Shown here in pieces: positions 6,711 to 13,903 of a DNA stretch of 22,142 nt; position 1 is the stretch's first letter; each line of letters opens with the position of its first letter. Source of the stretch: Candidatus Bathyarchaeota archaeon (lineage in GTDB: Archaea; Thermoproteota; Bathyarchaeia; Bathyarchaeales; Bathycorpusculaceae); assembly GCA_018396615.1 (NCBI GenBank), contig JAGTQT010000009.1, positions 1 to 22,142 of the forward strand, read 5' to 3'. The notes under the pieces are model-generated. The model had not been told where the DNA came from, ran no database searches, and saw only the letters and a list, made by a program, of their open reading frames with translations. The position numbers and the translations under genes were made by a program.

Positions 6711-7328
6711 ATGGAGCAAAACCGGTTCTATTCTCTACCGCAGTTGCCTTACGGATACAAGGATCTTGAACCCTACATGTCGGAACAACAGTTGACAATT
6801 CATCATCAGAAACATCATCAAGCATATGTCACTGGCGCAAACAACATCCTACAGAAGCTGGACAAGACACGAAAAGAAAACGTTGACCTAGACGTTAAAG
6901 CTACACTGAAGGAACTTTCTTTCAACATAGGTGGACACGTCATGCATTCGCTTTTCTGGGGCAACCTTGCACCCGCCAACAAGGGGGGTGGAGGAAAGCC
7001 TGATGGAAAGCTGGGTAAAGCTTTAGAGGCAGAGTTCGGAAGTTTCGAACGTTTCAAAAAGGAGTTCACCCAAACCGCCATGAGTACAGAAGGCTCAGGG
7101 TGGGCTGCACTGACATGGTGCAGGCAGACAAGCAGACCTATTCTTATGCAAGTGGAGAAGCATAACGTGAACGTTTTTCCGATGTTTAGGATCCTGATGG
7201 TTCTTGACGTTTTCGAGCACGCTTACTACATTGATTACAAGAATGACCGAGCCAAGTTCGTGGAAGCCTTTTGGAACGTTGTGAACTGGAAAGAGATAGG
7301 TAACAGACTGCAGGAAATACTGAAGTAG
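6711..7328 (+). CDS. sod: Superoxide dismutase, Fe/Mn family
   Basis: It converts superoxide to oxygen and hydrogen peroxide in the cytoplasm. The 205-residue protein has the four metal ligands: H31 in TIHHQKHHQAYV, H79 in GGHVMHSLFW, and D166 and H170 in LDVFEHAYY. The segment ILMQVEKHNVNVFP resembles Sulfolobus-type archaeal enzymes. The glutamine that FeSODs carry four residues before the second His ligand is Gly here, as in Mn or cambialistic types, so metal choice is open. A GTG at 6702 is in frame but forms part of the ribosome site GTGAT, so ATG 6711 is preferred. A TATA-like ATAATAATAT (6672-6681) lies at the right distance. A C-rich tract followed by six T (7341-7351) after the stop looks like its terminator. 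Confidence 0.95.
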   Translation: MEQNRFYSLPQLPYGYKDLEPYMSEQQLTIHHQKHHQAYVTGANNILQKLDKTRKENVDLDVKATLKELSFNIGGHVMHSLFWGNLAPANKGGGGKPDGKLGKALEAEFGSFERFKKEFTQTAMSTEGSGWAALTWCRQTSRPILMQVEKHNVNVFPMFRILMVLDVFEHAYYIDYKNDRAKFVEAFWNVVNWKEIGNRLQEILK

Positions 7329-7340
7329 ATCTGAACCTTA

Positions 7341-7351
7341 CTCCCTTTTTT
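7341..7351 (+). terminator. T-rich terminator after sod
   Basis: CTCCC followed by six T lies 13 bases after the sod stop. The same C-tract plus T-tract form recurs after the RAM-domain gene (11656-11668) and, inside a hairpin, after the FUN14 gene. Oligo-T tracts are the usual archaeal termination signal. Confidence 0.5.
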
Positions 7352-7397
7352 GTTGCTGTTCATTTACATCTGACACGTGTGAATGTTTCTGTTTAGG

Positions 7398-8750
7398 CTA
7401 GTATTTGTGGAGAAAATGTTTTTCTCTTGCACACTTAGCAGCATAGAAAGCTACAGCTGTAAGAACCGTGAAGATTGAGAAAGACAAAGAGAGTTCTGGT
7501 ATTACAACTGTTCCTCTGACTTCAATAACGCCTGTGTTGCCGGCATACGTGAAGTAGAGAAAAGTGTAATGTTCATCTGTTATAGAAGAATACTCCACAG
7601 GAGTGGCGTTTACTGTAACATTCCAGCCATTTTCGGTCCACAGCAAGTTTTTTGGAAGGGTTACTCGACAGAAGCCCGATGACTGGTTTTGTGCTGTTAC
7701 GCTAAAACGGAGAAAAGGTCCCTCAGCAGGGTTGAAGCTAAAGTTGGATATTGTGGAGTTGCTTATGATGTCGATTGTGTAACTGCTTTCGTTCCACGTG
7801 CCAGCGTCAAATACGTTTATAGGCGCTATTAGAGGGTAAGCATCCACGTCATCCGCGCTGATGTTGTAGGTTTTGTCGCCTATTCCATCGCTGTCCTCAA
7901 GGTCTTGCATCGTGCCGCTGTATTGATCTGTTCCTTTGTAGCGGCTCCAGTAGTTTCCACCCTTCGGGTAGCTGGAGTTCCACATGTTTCTTGAATAGTA
8001 GGTTTCCACGTCAAAGGTGCTGTTGAGTATGTTGTTGTGGTAAAATGTGTTATTGCTGGAGGAGCCGAGAGAAAACGCGCAGTAACAGTTGGCAACCGTG
8101 TTTTCTTTCAGAAGGTTACACTGAGAGGACGCAAACGAAACCCCGTATGTCGCGTTTTCCAAAGTGTTTCGCTGGATTACGTTGCCTTTGGCGTTTTTGA
8201 GATATATGCATTCGCCGTAAAGGTTCATATCTTCAGCGAGGTTGTTTGCTATCAAGCTTTGGTTGGCGCTTTCAAGATAGATGCCAACATCACTGTGTCT
8301 GACGCGGTTGCCATAGATGCAGTTTTCATTCGAGTTCAAGTAGATCGCCCATCTTGCGTTCTGAACAGTGAATCCTGTAAGGATCACGTTGTTAGCGCTT
8401 ATGATGAAGCCTCGGTAGTAGCCTCCGCTGTCCACAACCGTTGTGCTGCAGTTCTCGCCAACTATGGTAAGCGACTTGTTAACATTAACATGCTCGTAGT
8501 ATACGCCTTCATTAACCATCAAAGTGTCACCGTTGAGAGTTGCATTTGCATCAATTGCCAACTGAATCGTCTCGTATCGCAGTCCAGTTCTAACGTTGGC
8601 TACTGGCAAATCTGGAAACGCCGACGTTGACGTATCATATGCGATGTATGCAATAGTAAACACCAGCGAAAGACAGAAAAGCAGTAAAAACATGTTGCTT
8701 ACGTTTTTCTTATCTTGTTTTCTTAAACAGCTCAGAAAGATGGCTTTCAC
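7398..8750 (-). CDS. Secreted/surface parallel beta-helix (NosD-like) protein with C-terminal membrane anchor
   Basis: The protein begins with a basic stretch and a hydrophobic segment (MFLLLFCLSLVFTIAYIAY), a signal peptide or anchor. It continues with YETIQLAIDANATLNGDTL and EGVYYEHVNVNKSLTIVGE, typical of NosD/pectate-lyase-like right-handed beta-helices. Repeated rungs follow (NVILTGFTVQNA, NCIYGNRVRHS, NQSLIANNLAED, NVIQRNTLENA, NLLKENTVANC, NTFYHNNILNS), then GGNYWSRYKGTDQYSG. After a beta-rich domain it ends with VVIPELSLSFSIFTVLTAVAFY and a basic tail, like archaeal PEF-type sorting or anchor signals but with PEL. Many NxS/T sites suggest N-glycosylation. It probably faces outside and may bind carbohydrate or metal; the target is unknown. 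The start is uncertain: GTG 8750 is preferred for its basic n-region, with ATG 8693 or TTG 8822 as alternatives. Confidence 0.8.
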   Translation of the reverse strand: MKAIFLSCLRKQDKKNVSNMFLLLFCLSLVFTIAYIAYDTSTSAFPDLPVANVRTGLRYETIQLAIDANATLNGDTLMVNEGVYYEHVNVNKSLTIVGENCSTTVVDSGGYYRGFIISANNVILTGFTVQNARWAIYLNSNENCIYGNRVRHSDVGIYLESANQSLIANNLAEDMNLYGECIYLKNAKGNVIQRNTLENATYGVSFASSQCNLLKENTVANCYCAFSLGSSSNNTFYHNNILNSTFDVETYYSRNMWNSSYPKGGNYWSRYKGTDQYSGTMQDLEDSDGIGDKTYNISADDVDAYPLIAPINVFDAGTWNESSYTIDIISNSTISNFSFNPAEGPFLRFSVTAQNQSSGFCRVTLPKNLLWTENGWNVTVNATPVEYSSITDEHYTFLYFTYAGNTGVIEVRGTVVIPELSLSFSIFTVLTAVAFYAAKCAREKHFLHKY

Positions 8751-8868
8751 TGGATGTCGCCTATTACATGTTATAGAATGGATGCAGCATAGAAAATGTT
8801 TTCGTATCGCTGCAGTTGCCAAATCTGTGCCAAACCTTAAGTCATTTCACACGTATATTACATAAAGT

Positions 8869-9207
8869 ATGAGAAGAGCAATTACAATCTATGTTAAATC
8901 AGAATGGAAGATCAAGCCCTTCGCATCCACGTTTACGACTGGATATCTTCCGCAGCACAAAATTGAAAGATTTATCTGGAGAGAGGATGCGATGATGCTT
9001 AGAGTGGCAACTGAGGTAGCTGCTGAGTTAGGATTGAAACTTGAGGTGTGGGATCTTGCCACACCAAGAGGCTGGTTTAATGCAATAATCAATAAAGTAA
9101 AAAGCACTCCCACAATCATTTTTGACGATCACAGGCTACAAGGAGTAATCAGCAAGGCTGAGCTTGTGGACAGGCTGAAAGATACTGTGGACCAGCTTGC
9201 TACATAA
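8869..9207 (+). CDS. Thioredoxin-fold-like protein without CxxC
   Basis: This 112-residue protein lacks recognisable catalytic cysteines; indeed it has no cysteine at all. The C-terminal half (KLEVWDLATPRGW, then KSTPTIIFDDHRLQGVISK) matches the thioredoxin layout in which a cis-Pro follows a Thr and leads into a strand, turn and final helix (TPT-I-(D/N)G..-G). The N-terminal half starts with a strand, RAITIYVKSEWK, where CxxC would normally follow. It is best described as a thioredoxin-like protein of unknown function, perhaps a binding or regulatory module. ATG 8869 has no ribosome site, and A/T-rich TATA-like elements lie close upstream, so a leaderless transcript is likely. Its stop overlaps the tsr3 stop on the other strand by eight bases. 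Confidence 0.7.
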   Translation: MRRAITIYVKSEWKIKPFASTFTTGYLPQHKIERFIWREDAMMLRVATEVAAELGLKLEVWDLATPRGWFNAIINKVKSTPTIIFDDHRLQGVISKAELVDRLKDTVDQLAT

Positions 9208-9712
9208 AGTCTTTTTGGATGGCAACTATCTCAGCGCTGTCTTCTGCTTTCGCATACCGCTCAAGCCTATCACTGTTCATCTCGATAAACGTGTGCCCCC
9301 ACTTGAAAACAGAAAGCACTTTTTCAGCTTCCTCTCTAAACCCGGCGATATAAAGAGCCGCAGCCAAAGCCTCAGCGGTAGAGAGTTTCGTTGGCTTGCC
9401 GAAATTCACAGGGTTTCCTGCGAGAAGAACGGGCAGACAGCGAGACGTGCCTCTCACATGCTTCTGCAGCACTTTCTGTGCATGCTCCCAGCTACAGTCC
9501 AAAGCTGCCAGCCCACATTTCTCTACGCGTTCTCTGTCAGCAGGCGAAAAAGCAATTTCAGCGAAAGGGTTCAGCACAACTGCTCTTTTTGGTAGGAATT
9601 TAAGTTGCGGAACCAGTCGAACCAGTTCATGCCGTCTAAGCTTAAGCGCCGTACACTTCCGTGGATCACATTGCCCCGCGTGATATACAACTAGTTTAAC
9701 CAGTTGCTCCAC
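9200..9712 (-). CDS. tsr3: Tsr3-type rRNA aminocarboxypropyltransferase
   Basis: It transfers the 3-amino-3-carboxypropyl group of S-adenosylmethionine onto a modified uridine in helix 31 of the small-subunit rRNA (m1acp3-psi in eukaryotes, acp3U in some archaea). The 170 residues show the family hallmarks: HAGQCDPRKCTALKL near the N-terminus, VLNPFAEIAFSPADRE, the central LDCSWEH, PVLLAGNPVNFGKPTKLST and the terminal FKWGHTFIEMNSDRLERYA. The enzyme has a SPOUT-like fold. The start is GTG at 9712, inside the end of nnr (17-base overlap), with AGGTG about 11 bases upstream, so it is likely co-translated with nnr. The 3' end overlaps the convergent thioredoxin-like gene by eight bases. Confidence 0.92.
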   Translation of the reverse strand: MEQLVKLVVYHAGQCDPRKCTALKLRRHELVRLVPQLKFLPKRAVVLNPFAEIAFSPADRERVEKCGLAALDCSWEHAQKVLQKHVRGTSRCLPVLLAGNPVNFGKPTKLSTAEALAAALYIAGFREEAEKVLSVFKWGHTFIEMNSDRLERYAKAEDSAEIVAIQKDFM

Positions 9713-11246
9713 CGGCTTTGCGCACCTTTAAGTGGCTTATAGGATCATTCAAAACCCGTGGAAGCCACTCAATCAAGTCCGTGGCAACCATGTGATAGCC
9801 TTTCTCCTCAAAAACGAAGTCTCCGGAAGCACCATTAACAAAGGCCCCAGCCACAGCCGCTTCAAACGGGTCAGCGCCCTGAGCAAGAAATGCGCCTACG
9901 ATTCCTGAAAGCACATCGCCGGTTCCGCCGACAGTCATCCCAGCATTACCTGTGAAGTTAAGCTTGGAACGGCACCCATCGGAGATTATGTCAACTGTGC
10001 CTTTAAGCAAAACAGTGGCTCTAAGTCTAGAAGCAGTTTTCTGCACTTCTGAGATTCTCTTCTGCAAATCTTCCGGCGGCTTTACACCGGTAAGTATTGC
10101 ATACTCGCCACTGTGAGGAGTCAACACCAAAGGCACCTTCAACGGCTTCTTAAACTCTGCAAACGCCTTAAGACCATCTGCATCCAGGAGCAAAGGCTTA
10201 CCAGCTTTCTCAATAGCCTCAACAACAAGTCTCACCACTCTCCGCGTTTCTCTATGCAAGCCTAGACCAGGCCCCATAGCGACTGCTGTTGATTTCTCCA
10301 CATACTCTTTCAGCTCAGCAACATTGTCTGGGTTCAGGTGATGCCCCTTGAGTTTTAGTGTGATGAGATCTGGCGATGTGCTCGCGATTGCTTGAGCGGT
10401 TTTCTCTGGCGCAGCAATATAGGCCAAGTCAACGCCTGTGCGCAAAGCGGCAAGCGCTACAAGCTGAGGCGCGCCAGTGAACGTTTCGCTTCCTCCGATG
10501 ACAAGTAGCTTTCCGAAGTCTCCTTTATGGGCGTGTGGCTGCCTTGTCTTCACGACTAAAGAAACGTCGCCGGGACCAGCAATTCTTTCAAAACTTCTTG
10601 GCAGCCCAATATCCTTAACGACTAGTTCCCCTGTGAATTCGCGAGCTTTTTTCAGGCCGTGCTTTATGCGATGGAAAGTAATTGTAACGTCTGCTTTGAC
10701 GGCTTCGCCTTCGGCTTCTCCAGTATCAGCGTTCACGCCTGTAGGCACGTCGACTGCGACGCGGAAAGCCTTCATCAAGTTTATTCTCTTAACCAGTTGC
10801 AGAATGGGCGGTTTAAGTGAGCCCTTGGCGCCTATGCCGAGCAACGCGTCGATGGCTACTTGAGCCTCTATCCTAGGTATGAGGGAGCTGTCATGGATCT
10901 CCTGTATAGCGATTGAGCCTCTAAGCGCTTGCAGTGTAATCCAGTTCTGTAACGCGGCTTTGTCTGCTATTTCCTTCGCTTCCCCAGCGAGTAAAACCGT
11001 AACGCTGTAGCCCATGGCGCAAAGATGTCTGGCTGCAACAAAGCCATCACCGCCGTTTCCACCTAAACCGCAGAAAACCGCTACTGAACTGCCAGGTTTG
11101 AACCTTGAGGCTACTTCCAGCGCAACAGCGTGCCCAGCATTTTCCATCAGCTGAAGCCTTGGAACTCCAAGATATTCTGCGTTCTGCTCCAAGGCACGCA
11201 TCTCACGGCTTGTAATCGAAAACTCTGTCTGCTCGTTTCTGCTCAT
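9696..11246 (-). CDS. nnr: Bifunctional NAD(P)HX repair enzyme (epimerase/dehydratase)
   Basis: This enzyme repairs hydrated NADH and NADPH: the N-terminal YjeF domain epimerises S- and R-NAD(P)HX and the C-terminal kinase-like domain dehydrates the S form using ADP or ATP. Seen in the 516 residues: MENAGHAVALEV and VAVFCGLGGNGGDGFVAARHL in the N-domain (about 1-220), then GKLLVIGGSETFTGAPQLVA, VAMGPGLGLH, LLLDADGLKAF, LTPHSGEYAIL and the nucleotide motif FTGNAGMTVGGTGDVLSG in the C-domain. Fusion of the two domains is common in bacteria and archaea. It starts with ATG at 11246. Minus-strand CTTATTTT near 11282-11289 could be its TATA. Linkage to tsr3 is physical overlap; no shared pathway is obvious. 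Confidence 0.95.
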   Translation of the reverse strand: MSRNEQTEFSITSREMRALEQNAEYLGVPRLQLMENAGHAVALEVASRFKPGSSVAVFCGLGGNGGDGFVAARHLCAMGYSVTVLLAGEAKEIADKAALQNWITLQALRGSIAIQEIHDSSLIPRIEAQVAIDALLGIGAKGSLKPPILQLVKRINLMKAFRVAVDVPTGVNADTGEAEGEAVKADVTITFHRIKHGLKKAREFTGELVVKDIGLPRSFERIAGPGDVSLVVKTRQPHAHKGDFGKLLVIGGSETFTGAPQLVALAALRTGVDLAYIAAPEKTAQAIASTSPDLITLKLKGHHLNPDNVAELKEYVEKSTAVAMGPGLGLHRETRRVVRLVVEAIEKAGKPLLLDADGLKAFAEFKKPLKVPLVLTPHSGEYAILTGVKPPEDLQKRISEVQKTASRLRATVLLKGTVDIISDGCRSKLNFTGNAGMTVGGTGDVLSGIVGAFLAQGADPFEAAVAGAFVNGASGDFVFEEKGYHMVATDLIEWLPRVLNDPISHLKVRKAGGATG

Positions 11247-11370
11247 TTTTCTGATTCCCTATGTCTAGTGTCACCGGACAGAAAATAAGCATATCCATAC
11301 CGCACATGAAAGGCAGATATGGATGTAAGCTTCACTTTGCTGGCTCAACGTTCTGTTATGTAGTAAACTT

Positions 11371-11378
11371 TTTAATAG
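11371..11378 (+). promoter_or_regulatory. TATA box for RAM-domain gene
   Basis: TTTAATAG within AAACTTTTTAATAGG lies about 25 bases before a transcript start near 11395, directly ahead of the ribosome site GGTGAGG (11396-11402). It shows that the coding region begins at 11408, not at an earlier in-frame ATG at 11261. Confidence 0.55.
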
Positions 11379-11407
11379 GTAAAAAACAAACAGTAGGTGA
11401 GGATACT

Positions 11408-11650
11408 ATGATGCCCACAGCATTTGTGCTAATCAACACTGAAATCGGATCAGAAGCCGACGTGCTGAAAGACCTTAAGAAAGTCGAAGGAGTCGAAGAG
11501 GCTTTTGCGGTCTACGGAGTCTACGACATAATTGCCAGAGTTAAAGCAGACAGTATGGACAAGCTTAAGGAAACCGTAACTTGGCGCATCAGAAGACTTG
11601 ACAAAGTCCGCTCGACGCTCACCATGATCGTAGTTGAAGAAACAAAATAA
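11408..11650 (+). CDS. Stand-alone Lrp/AsnC ligand-binding (RAM) domain protein
   Basis: This 80-residue protein has only the C-terminal effector-binding domain of Lrp/AsnC regulators and no helix-turn-helix. The text MPTAFVLINTEIGSEADVLKDL, VEGVEEAFAVYGVYDIIARV and VRSTLTMIVVEE matches the beta-alpha-beta-beta-alpha-beta RAM fold, which usually binds amino acids and forms dimers and higher rings. Such small proteins are widespread in archaea; they may sense amino acids or modulate full-length Lrp regulators. ATG 11408 (followed by a second ATG) has GGTGAGG in the correct position. An in-frame ATG at 11261 would lie before the promoter and is rejected. The stop is followed by a CTCCCTC plus T-tract terminator. 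Confidence 0.9.
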   Translation: MMPTAFVLINTEIGSEADVLKDLKKVEGVEEAFAVYGVYDIIARVKADSMDKLKETVTWRIRRLDKVRSTLTMIVVEETK

Positions 11651-11655
11651 CCGCA

Positions 11656-11668
11656 CTCCCTCTTTTTT
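11656..11668 (+). terminator. T-rich terminator after RAM-domain gene
   Basis: ACTCCCTC followed by a run of T begins a few bases after the stop codon. Its form closely repeats the tract after sod, which supports its being a termination signal. Confidence 0.5.
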
Positions 11669-11739
11669 ATTTCATGGTCAACCAATTGCTTTAAACTACT
11701 CCTTTAACCTCTAACTCCTAAAACAGCAGGCGCGCTTTA

Positions 11740-13080
11740 ATGACAATTAAGATGATGCACATCGGGCTGGATGATACAGATTCAGCAAGGAAGGGGTGCA
11801 CAACCTACGTCGCAGCACTCCTCGTCGAAAAACTGCTACAGCAAGAAGTCAAGTTCGTCGATTATCCTAACTTGATAAGACTTAATCCAAACGTTCCGTG
11901 GAAGACTCGGGGAAACGGCGCAGTCTGCCTAAGAATTACCCATGATGAAGAATCTGAAGAAAAAATCAAAGAAACCGTCGTCGAAATAGTGGAAGAGCAA
12001 GCAGACTTTGAGGCAAAAGGAACGGATCCCGGCATTGTATTTCTGCAAAAAAGCAGCATGCCTAGGGAGATTAAGGCATTTGCGCAGTCAGTGATCACTG
12101 GAATCGTTACTTTGAAAGACGCCCTTAGACTCTCAAAAAAATTTCACGCCGAGGTTGTAGGCTACAAGAAGTGCAGAGGTATAATAGGCGCTTTAGCGGC
12201 AATCGGAGAGCCTCTTCTTGGAGATCACACGTACGAGATCATAGCCTACCGTAACCCAGAAAACTTGGGAACCAAAAGAATGGTTGACGAAGCCTCGATT
12301 TTTGAGATGGACAAAGCCACTGCTCCTTACACGTTTAACAACGTAGACTGGGAAAAGAGGCGCGTCATCATTACGCCGCGCGGTCCAGACCCGATTCTCC
12401 TAGGCATCAGAGGCGAAAGCCCAGAGATTGTTAGAAGCGCGTTTGGCATGGTGAAGCTGCTTGAGCCCGTGGAAAGATGGGTTATTTTCCGCACCAATCA
12501 AGGAACGGATGCCCATCTCAAAATCGTCCGAGCCTTAAAGGACGTTAAGCCTTTTTCGCCAGTAGTCACAGAAGGAAGTGTAGCAGCAGACCCCAGAATA
12601 ATACCTAGAAGACACGTGATTTTCCCGATAACAGACGATGGAACTCAGGTTGACTGCGCCGCATACGAGCCTACAGGCAGCCTGCGAAAGGCAGCAGCCA
12701 AACTGGTGGCAGGAGACCGCATAAGAATCTGCGGCAGTGTTCGTGCGGCTGCGAAAACTCGGCGGTTGACGGTTAATCTTGAAAAGTTCAGGTTGCTTAA
12801 GCCTGCCCATGTGAGTGTTTACTGTAACCCTCTTTGTCCTAGATGCCATAAAAGGTTGAAGTCCATGGGCAGAGGACAGGGTTTTAGATGCGAAAAATGT
12901 GGCTTAAGATGTCCTAGCCTGCAAAAGGTTGAGGTGAGGTTGAAGCGTGATCTTGGAAAGGGTCTTTATGTGGCTTCGCCTAGGTCTCAGAGACACTTGA
13001 CTAAACCTCTTAGACGTTACGGCTTGGAGAAGCGGCACACCGTTGCCGGCAATCTTGTTGCTGGCTGGCATTTTCCATGA
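11740..13080 (+). CDS. tiaS: tRNA(Ile2) agmatidine (agmatinylcytidine) synthase TiaS
   Basis: It modifies the wobble cytidine of the CAU-anticodon tRNA(Ile) with agmatine, so that the tRNA reads AUA and not AUG; essential in archaea. The 446-residue protein opens with the diagnostic HIGLDDTDSARKGCTTYVA of the kinase-like catalytic domain. Further landmarks are LNPNVPWKTRGNGAV (43-57), YRNPENLGTKR, a central segment FRTNQGTDAHL of the ferredoxin-like/OB region, and a C-terminal zinc ribbon with CNPLCPRCHK and CEKCGLRC. Length and domain order match the archaeal enzyme. ATG 11740 is preferred; ATG 11752 would lose only four residues. A TATA-like CTTTAAA (near 11690) lies upstream. It converges on the small membrane protein gene, whose stop is two bases away. 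Confidence 0.96.
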   Translation: MTIKMMHIGLDDTDSARKGCTTYVAALLVEKLLQQEVKFVDYPNLIRLNPNVPWKTRGNGAVCLRITHDEESEEKIKETVVEIVEEQADFEAKGTDPGIVFLQKSSMPREIKAFAQSVITGIVTLKDALRLSKKFHAEVVGYKKCRGIIGALAAIGEPLLGDHTYEIIAYRNPENLGTKRMVDEASIFEMDKATAPYTFNNVDWEKRRVIITPRGPDPILLGIRGESPEIVRSAFGMVKLLEPVERWVIFRTNQGTDAHLKIVRALKDVKPFSPVVTEGSVAADPRIIPRRHVIFPITDDGTQVDCAAYEPTGSLRKAAAKLVAGDRIRICGSVRAAAKTRRLTVNLEKFRLLKPAHVSVYCNPLCPRCHKRLKSMGRGQGFRCEKCGLRCPSLQKVEVRLKRDLGKGLYVASPRSQRHLTKPLRRYGLEKRHTVAGNLVAGWHFP

Positions 13081-13081
13081 T

Positions 13082-13327
13082 CTAGGTTTTTTCTGTCTTG
13101 AAGATTTCGCATAGCATCTGGTAGAGTTCATCTCCACCTTCTACACGCGAGAACAAGTCTTTTTCAGCTCGGAGTATGCGGCTCATGGTTTGGTATGTCT
13201 GCTTCCACTCCAGCTCTCTCCACATCATCTTATAGTTCTTAAGTTCCACCCATGCACGGAAAACTAGGACGACAAACATTGCCACCGTAAGAACAAGGTT
13301 AAGCACGTATATGTCAAGCAGTTCCGT
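13082..13327 (-). CDS. Small single-span membrane protein with charged tail; start probably non-standard
   Basis: I do not recognise the family. From GTG 13306 it has 74 residues: one membrane helix (LNLVLTVAMFVVLVFRAW), then a charged, probably helical cytoplasmic tail (ELKNYKMMWRELEWKQTYQ, RAEKDLFSRVEGGDELYQM). The only good ribosome site, GGAGGTGA (minus strand, 13335-13342), is about 28 bases before that GTG, too far. The same frame stays open upstream, and an ACG at 13325-13327 lies seven bases after the ribosome site, which would add TELLDIY to the N-terminus. No ATG, GTG or TTG exists in between. I annotate the longer form, with the GTG as fallback. It faces the FUN14 gene across a shared promoter region, hinting at joint membrane function. 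Confidence 0.65.
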   Translation of the reverse strand, partial: TELLDIYVLNLVLTVAMFVVLVFRAWVELKNYKMMWRELEWKQTYQTMSRILRAEKDLFSRVEGGDELYQMLCEIFKTEKT

Positions 13328-13379
13328 GGCGTCTTCACCTCCCCTAATGCTTTGTGCTGAATAGTAGTATCAAAACGCA

Positions 13380-13385
13380 TTTAAG
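13380..13385. promoter_or_regulatory. Possible shared bidirectional TATA
   Basis: The near-symmetric TTTAAG/CTTAAA core sits between the divergent small membrane protein and FUN14 genes. It would place transcript starts near 13358 on the minus strand and near 13406 on the plus strand, each just before a strong ribosome site. A second A/T-rich element (AATATAAC, 13398-13405) is an alternative for the plus strand. Confidence 0.35.
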
Positions 13386-13423
13386 CCAACCTCTCAAATA
13401 TAACGGTCTTAAGAGGAGTACAG

Positions 13424-13732
13424 ATGAGCGAGCTTCTGCCTTCAGTCGGCTTTCAGCTTGGCGCCGGCAGCATAGGCGGCTTTATAGTGGGCTACGCTGT
13501 CAAGAAGATCAGTAAACTCTTGGCTATTGTTGTAGGACTGTTTGTGGTTGCACTTATCTATCTAGGAACACAGGGAATCATAAGCATCAACTATAACGCG
13601 CTCTGGGGATCAATTGAGGGAGCTTTCGGTCTCGCAGGCTCGACGTTTTCATGGATTGTCGGCGTGATATCTCTTCTTCCCTTCGCAGGAAGCTTCATTC
13701 TAGGATTTTTGCTAGGTTTCAAGCTAGGGTAG
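13424..13732 (+). CDS. FUN14-domain membrane protein
   Basis: This 102-residue protein is glycine-rich and hydrophobic with about three membrane segments. The text FQLGAGSIGGFIVGYAVKKISKLLAIVVGLF followed by YLGTQGIISINYNALW is the FUN14 family signature, first 35-55 residues; in eukaryotes FUNDC1 is a mitochondrial mitophagy receptor, but the archaeal and bacterial role is unknown. The C-terminus ends in a last hydrophobic segment (AGSFILGFLLGFKLG). ATG 13424 has GAGGAG six bases upstream. The family assignment is from pattern memory and is fairly secure; function is not. Confidence 0.85.
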   Translation: MSELLPSVGFQLGAGSIGGFIVGYAVKKISKLLAIVVGLFVVALIYLGTQGIISINYNALWGSIEGAFGLAGSTFSWIVGVISLLPFAGSFILGFLLGFKLG

Positions 13733-13756
13733 ACTACCACAAGCGACTTCGCTGAA

Positions 13757-13776
13757 ACAGAAACCCTTTTTTCTGT
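13757..13776 (+). terminator. Hairpin and T-tract terminator after FUN14 gene
   Basis: ACAGAAA pairs with TTTCTGT around a CCCTTT loop (7 bp), giving a small hairpin with a T-run 24 bases after the stop. It resembles the C-plus-T tracts at 7341 and 11656. Confidence 0.45.
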
Positions 13777-13836
13777 AACAGTGCTCAATCAGAGGCTTAC
13801 CTGTTCTTTAGGCAGGCAACCGGGTCAGCAAAACAG

Positions 13837-13844
13837 TTTAAAAG
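13837..13844 (+). promoter_or_regulatory. TATA box for alaS
   Basis: TTTAAAAG lies about 25 bases before a start of transcription near 13863, giving a leader of about 40 bases with the ribosome site GAGGTG at 13890-13895. Confidence 0.5.
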
Positions 13845-13903
13845 CCTCCAGCTAGTTAGTCCTTTGAAAAACCAGCCACTCACGATCTTGAGGTGCCTGA
13901 AAA

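Noticed and set aside
11261..11407. N-terminal extension of the RAM-domain protein from ATG 11261
   Set aside because: It lies before the TATA box, has no ribosome site and does not resemble a helix-turn-helix.
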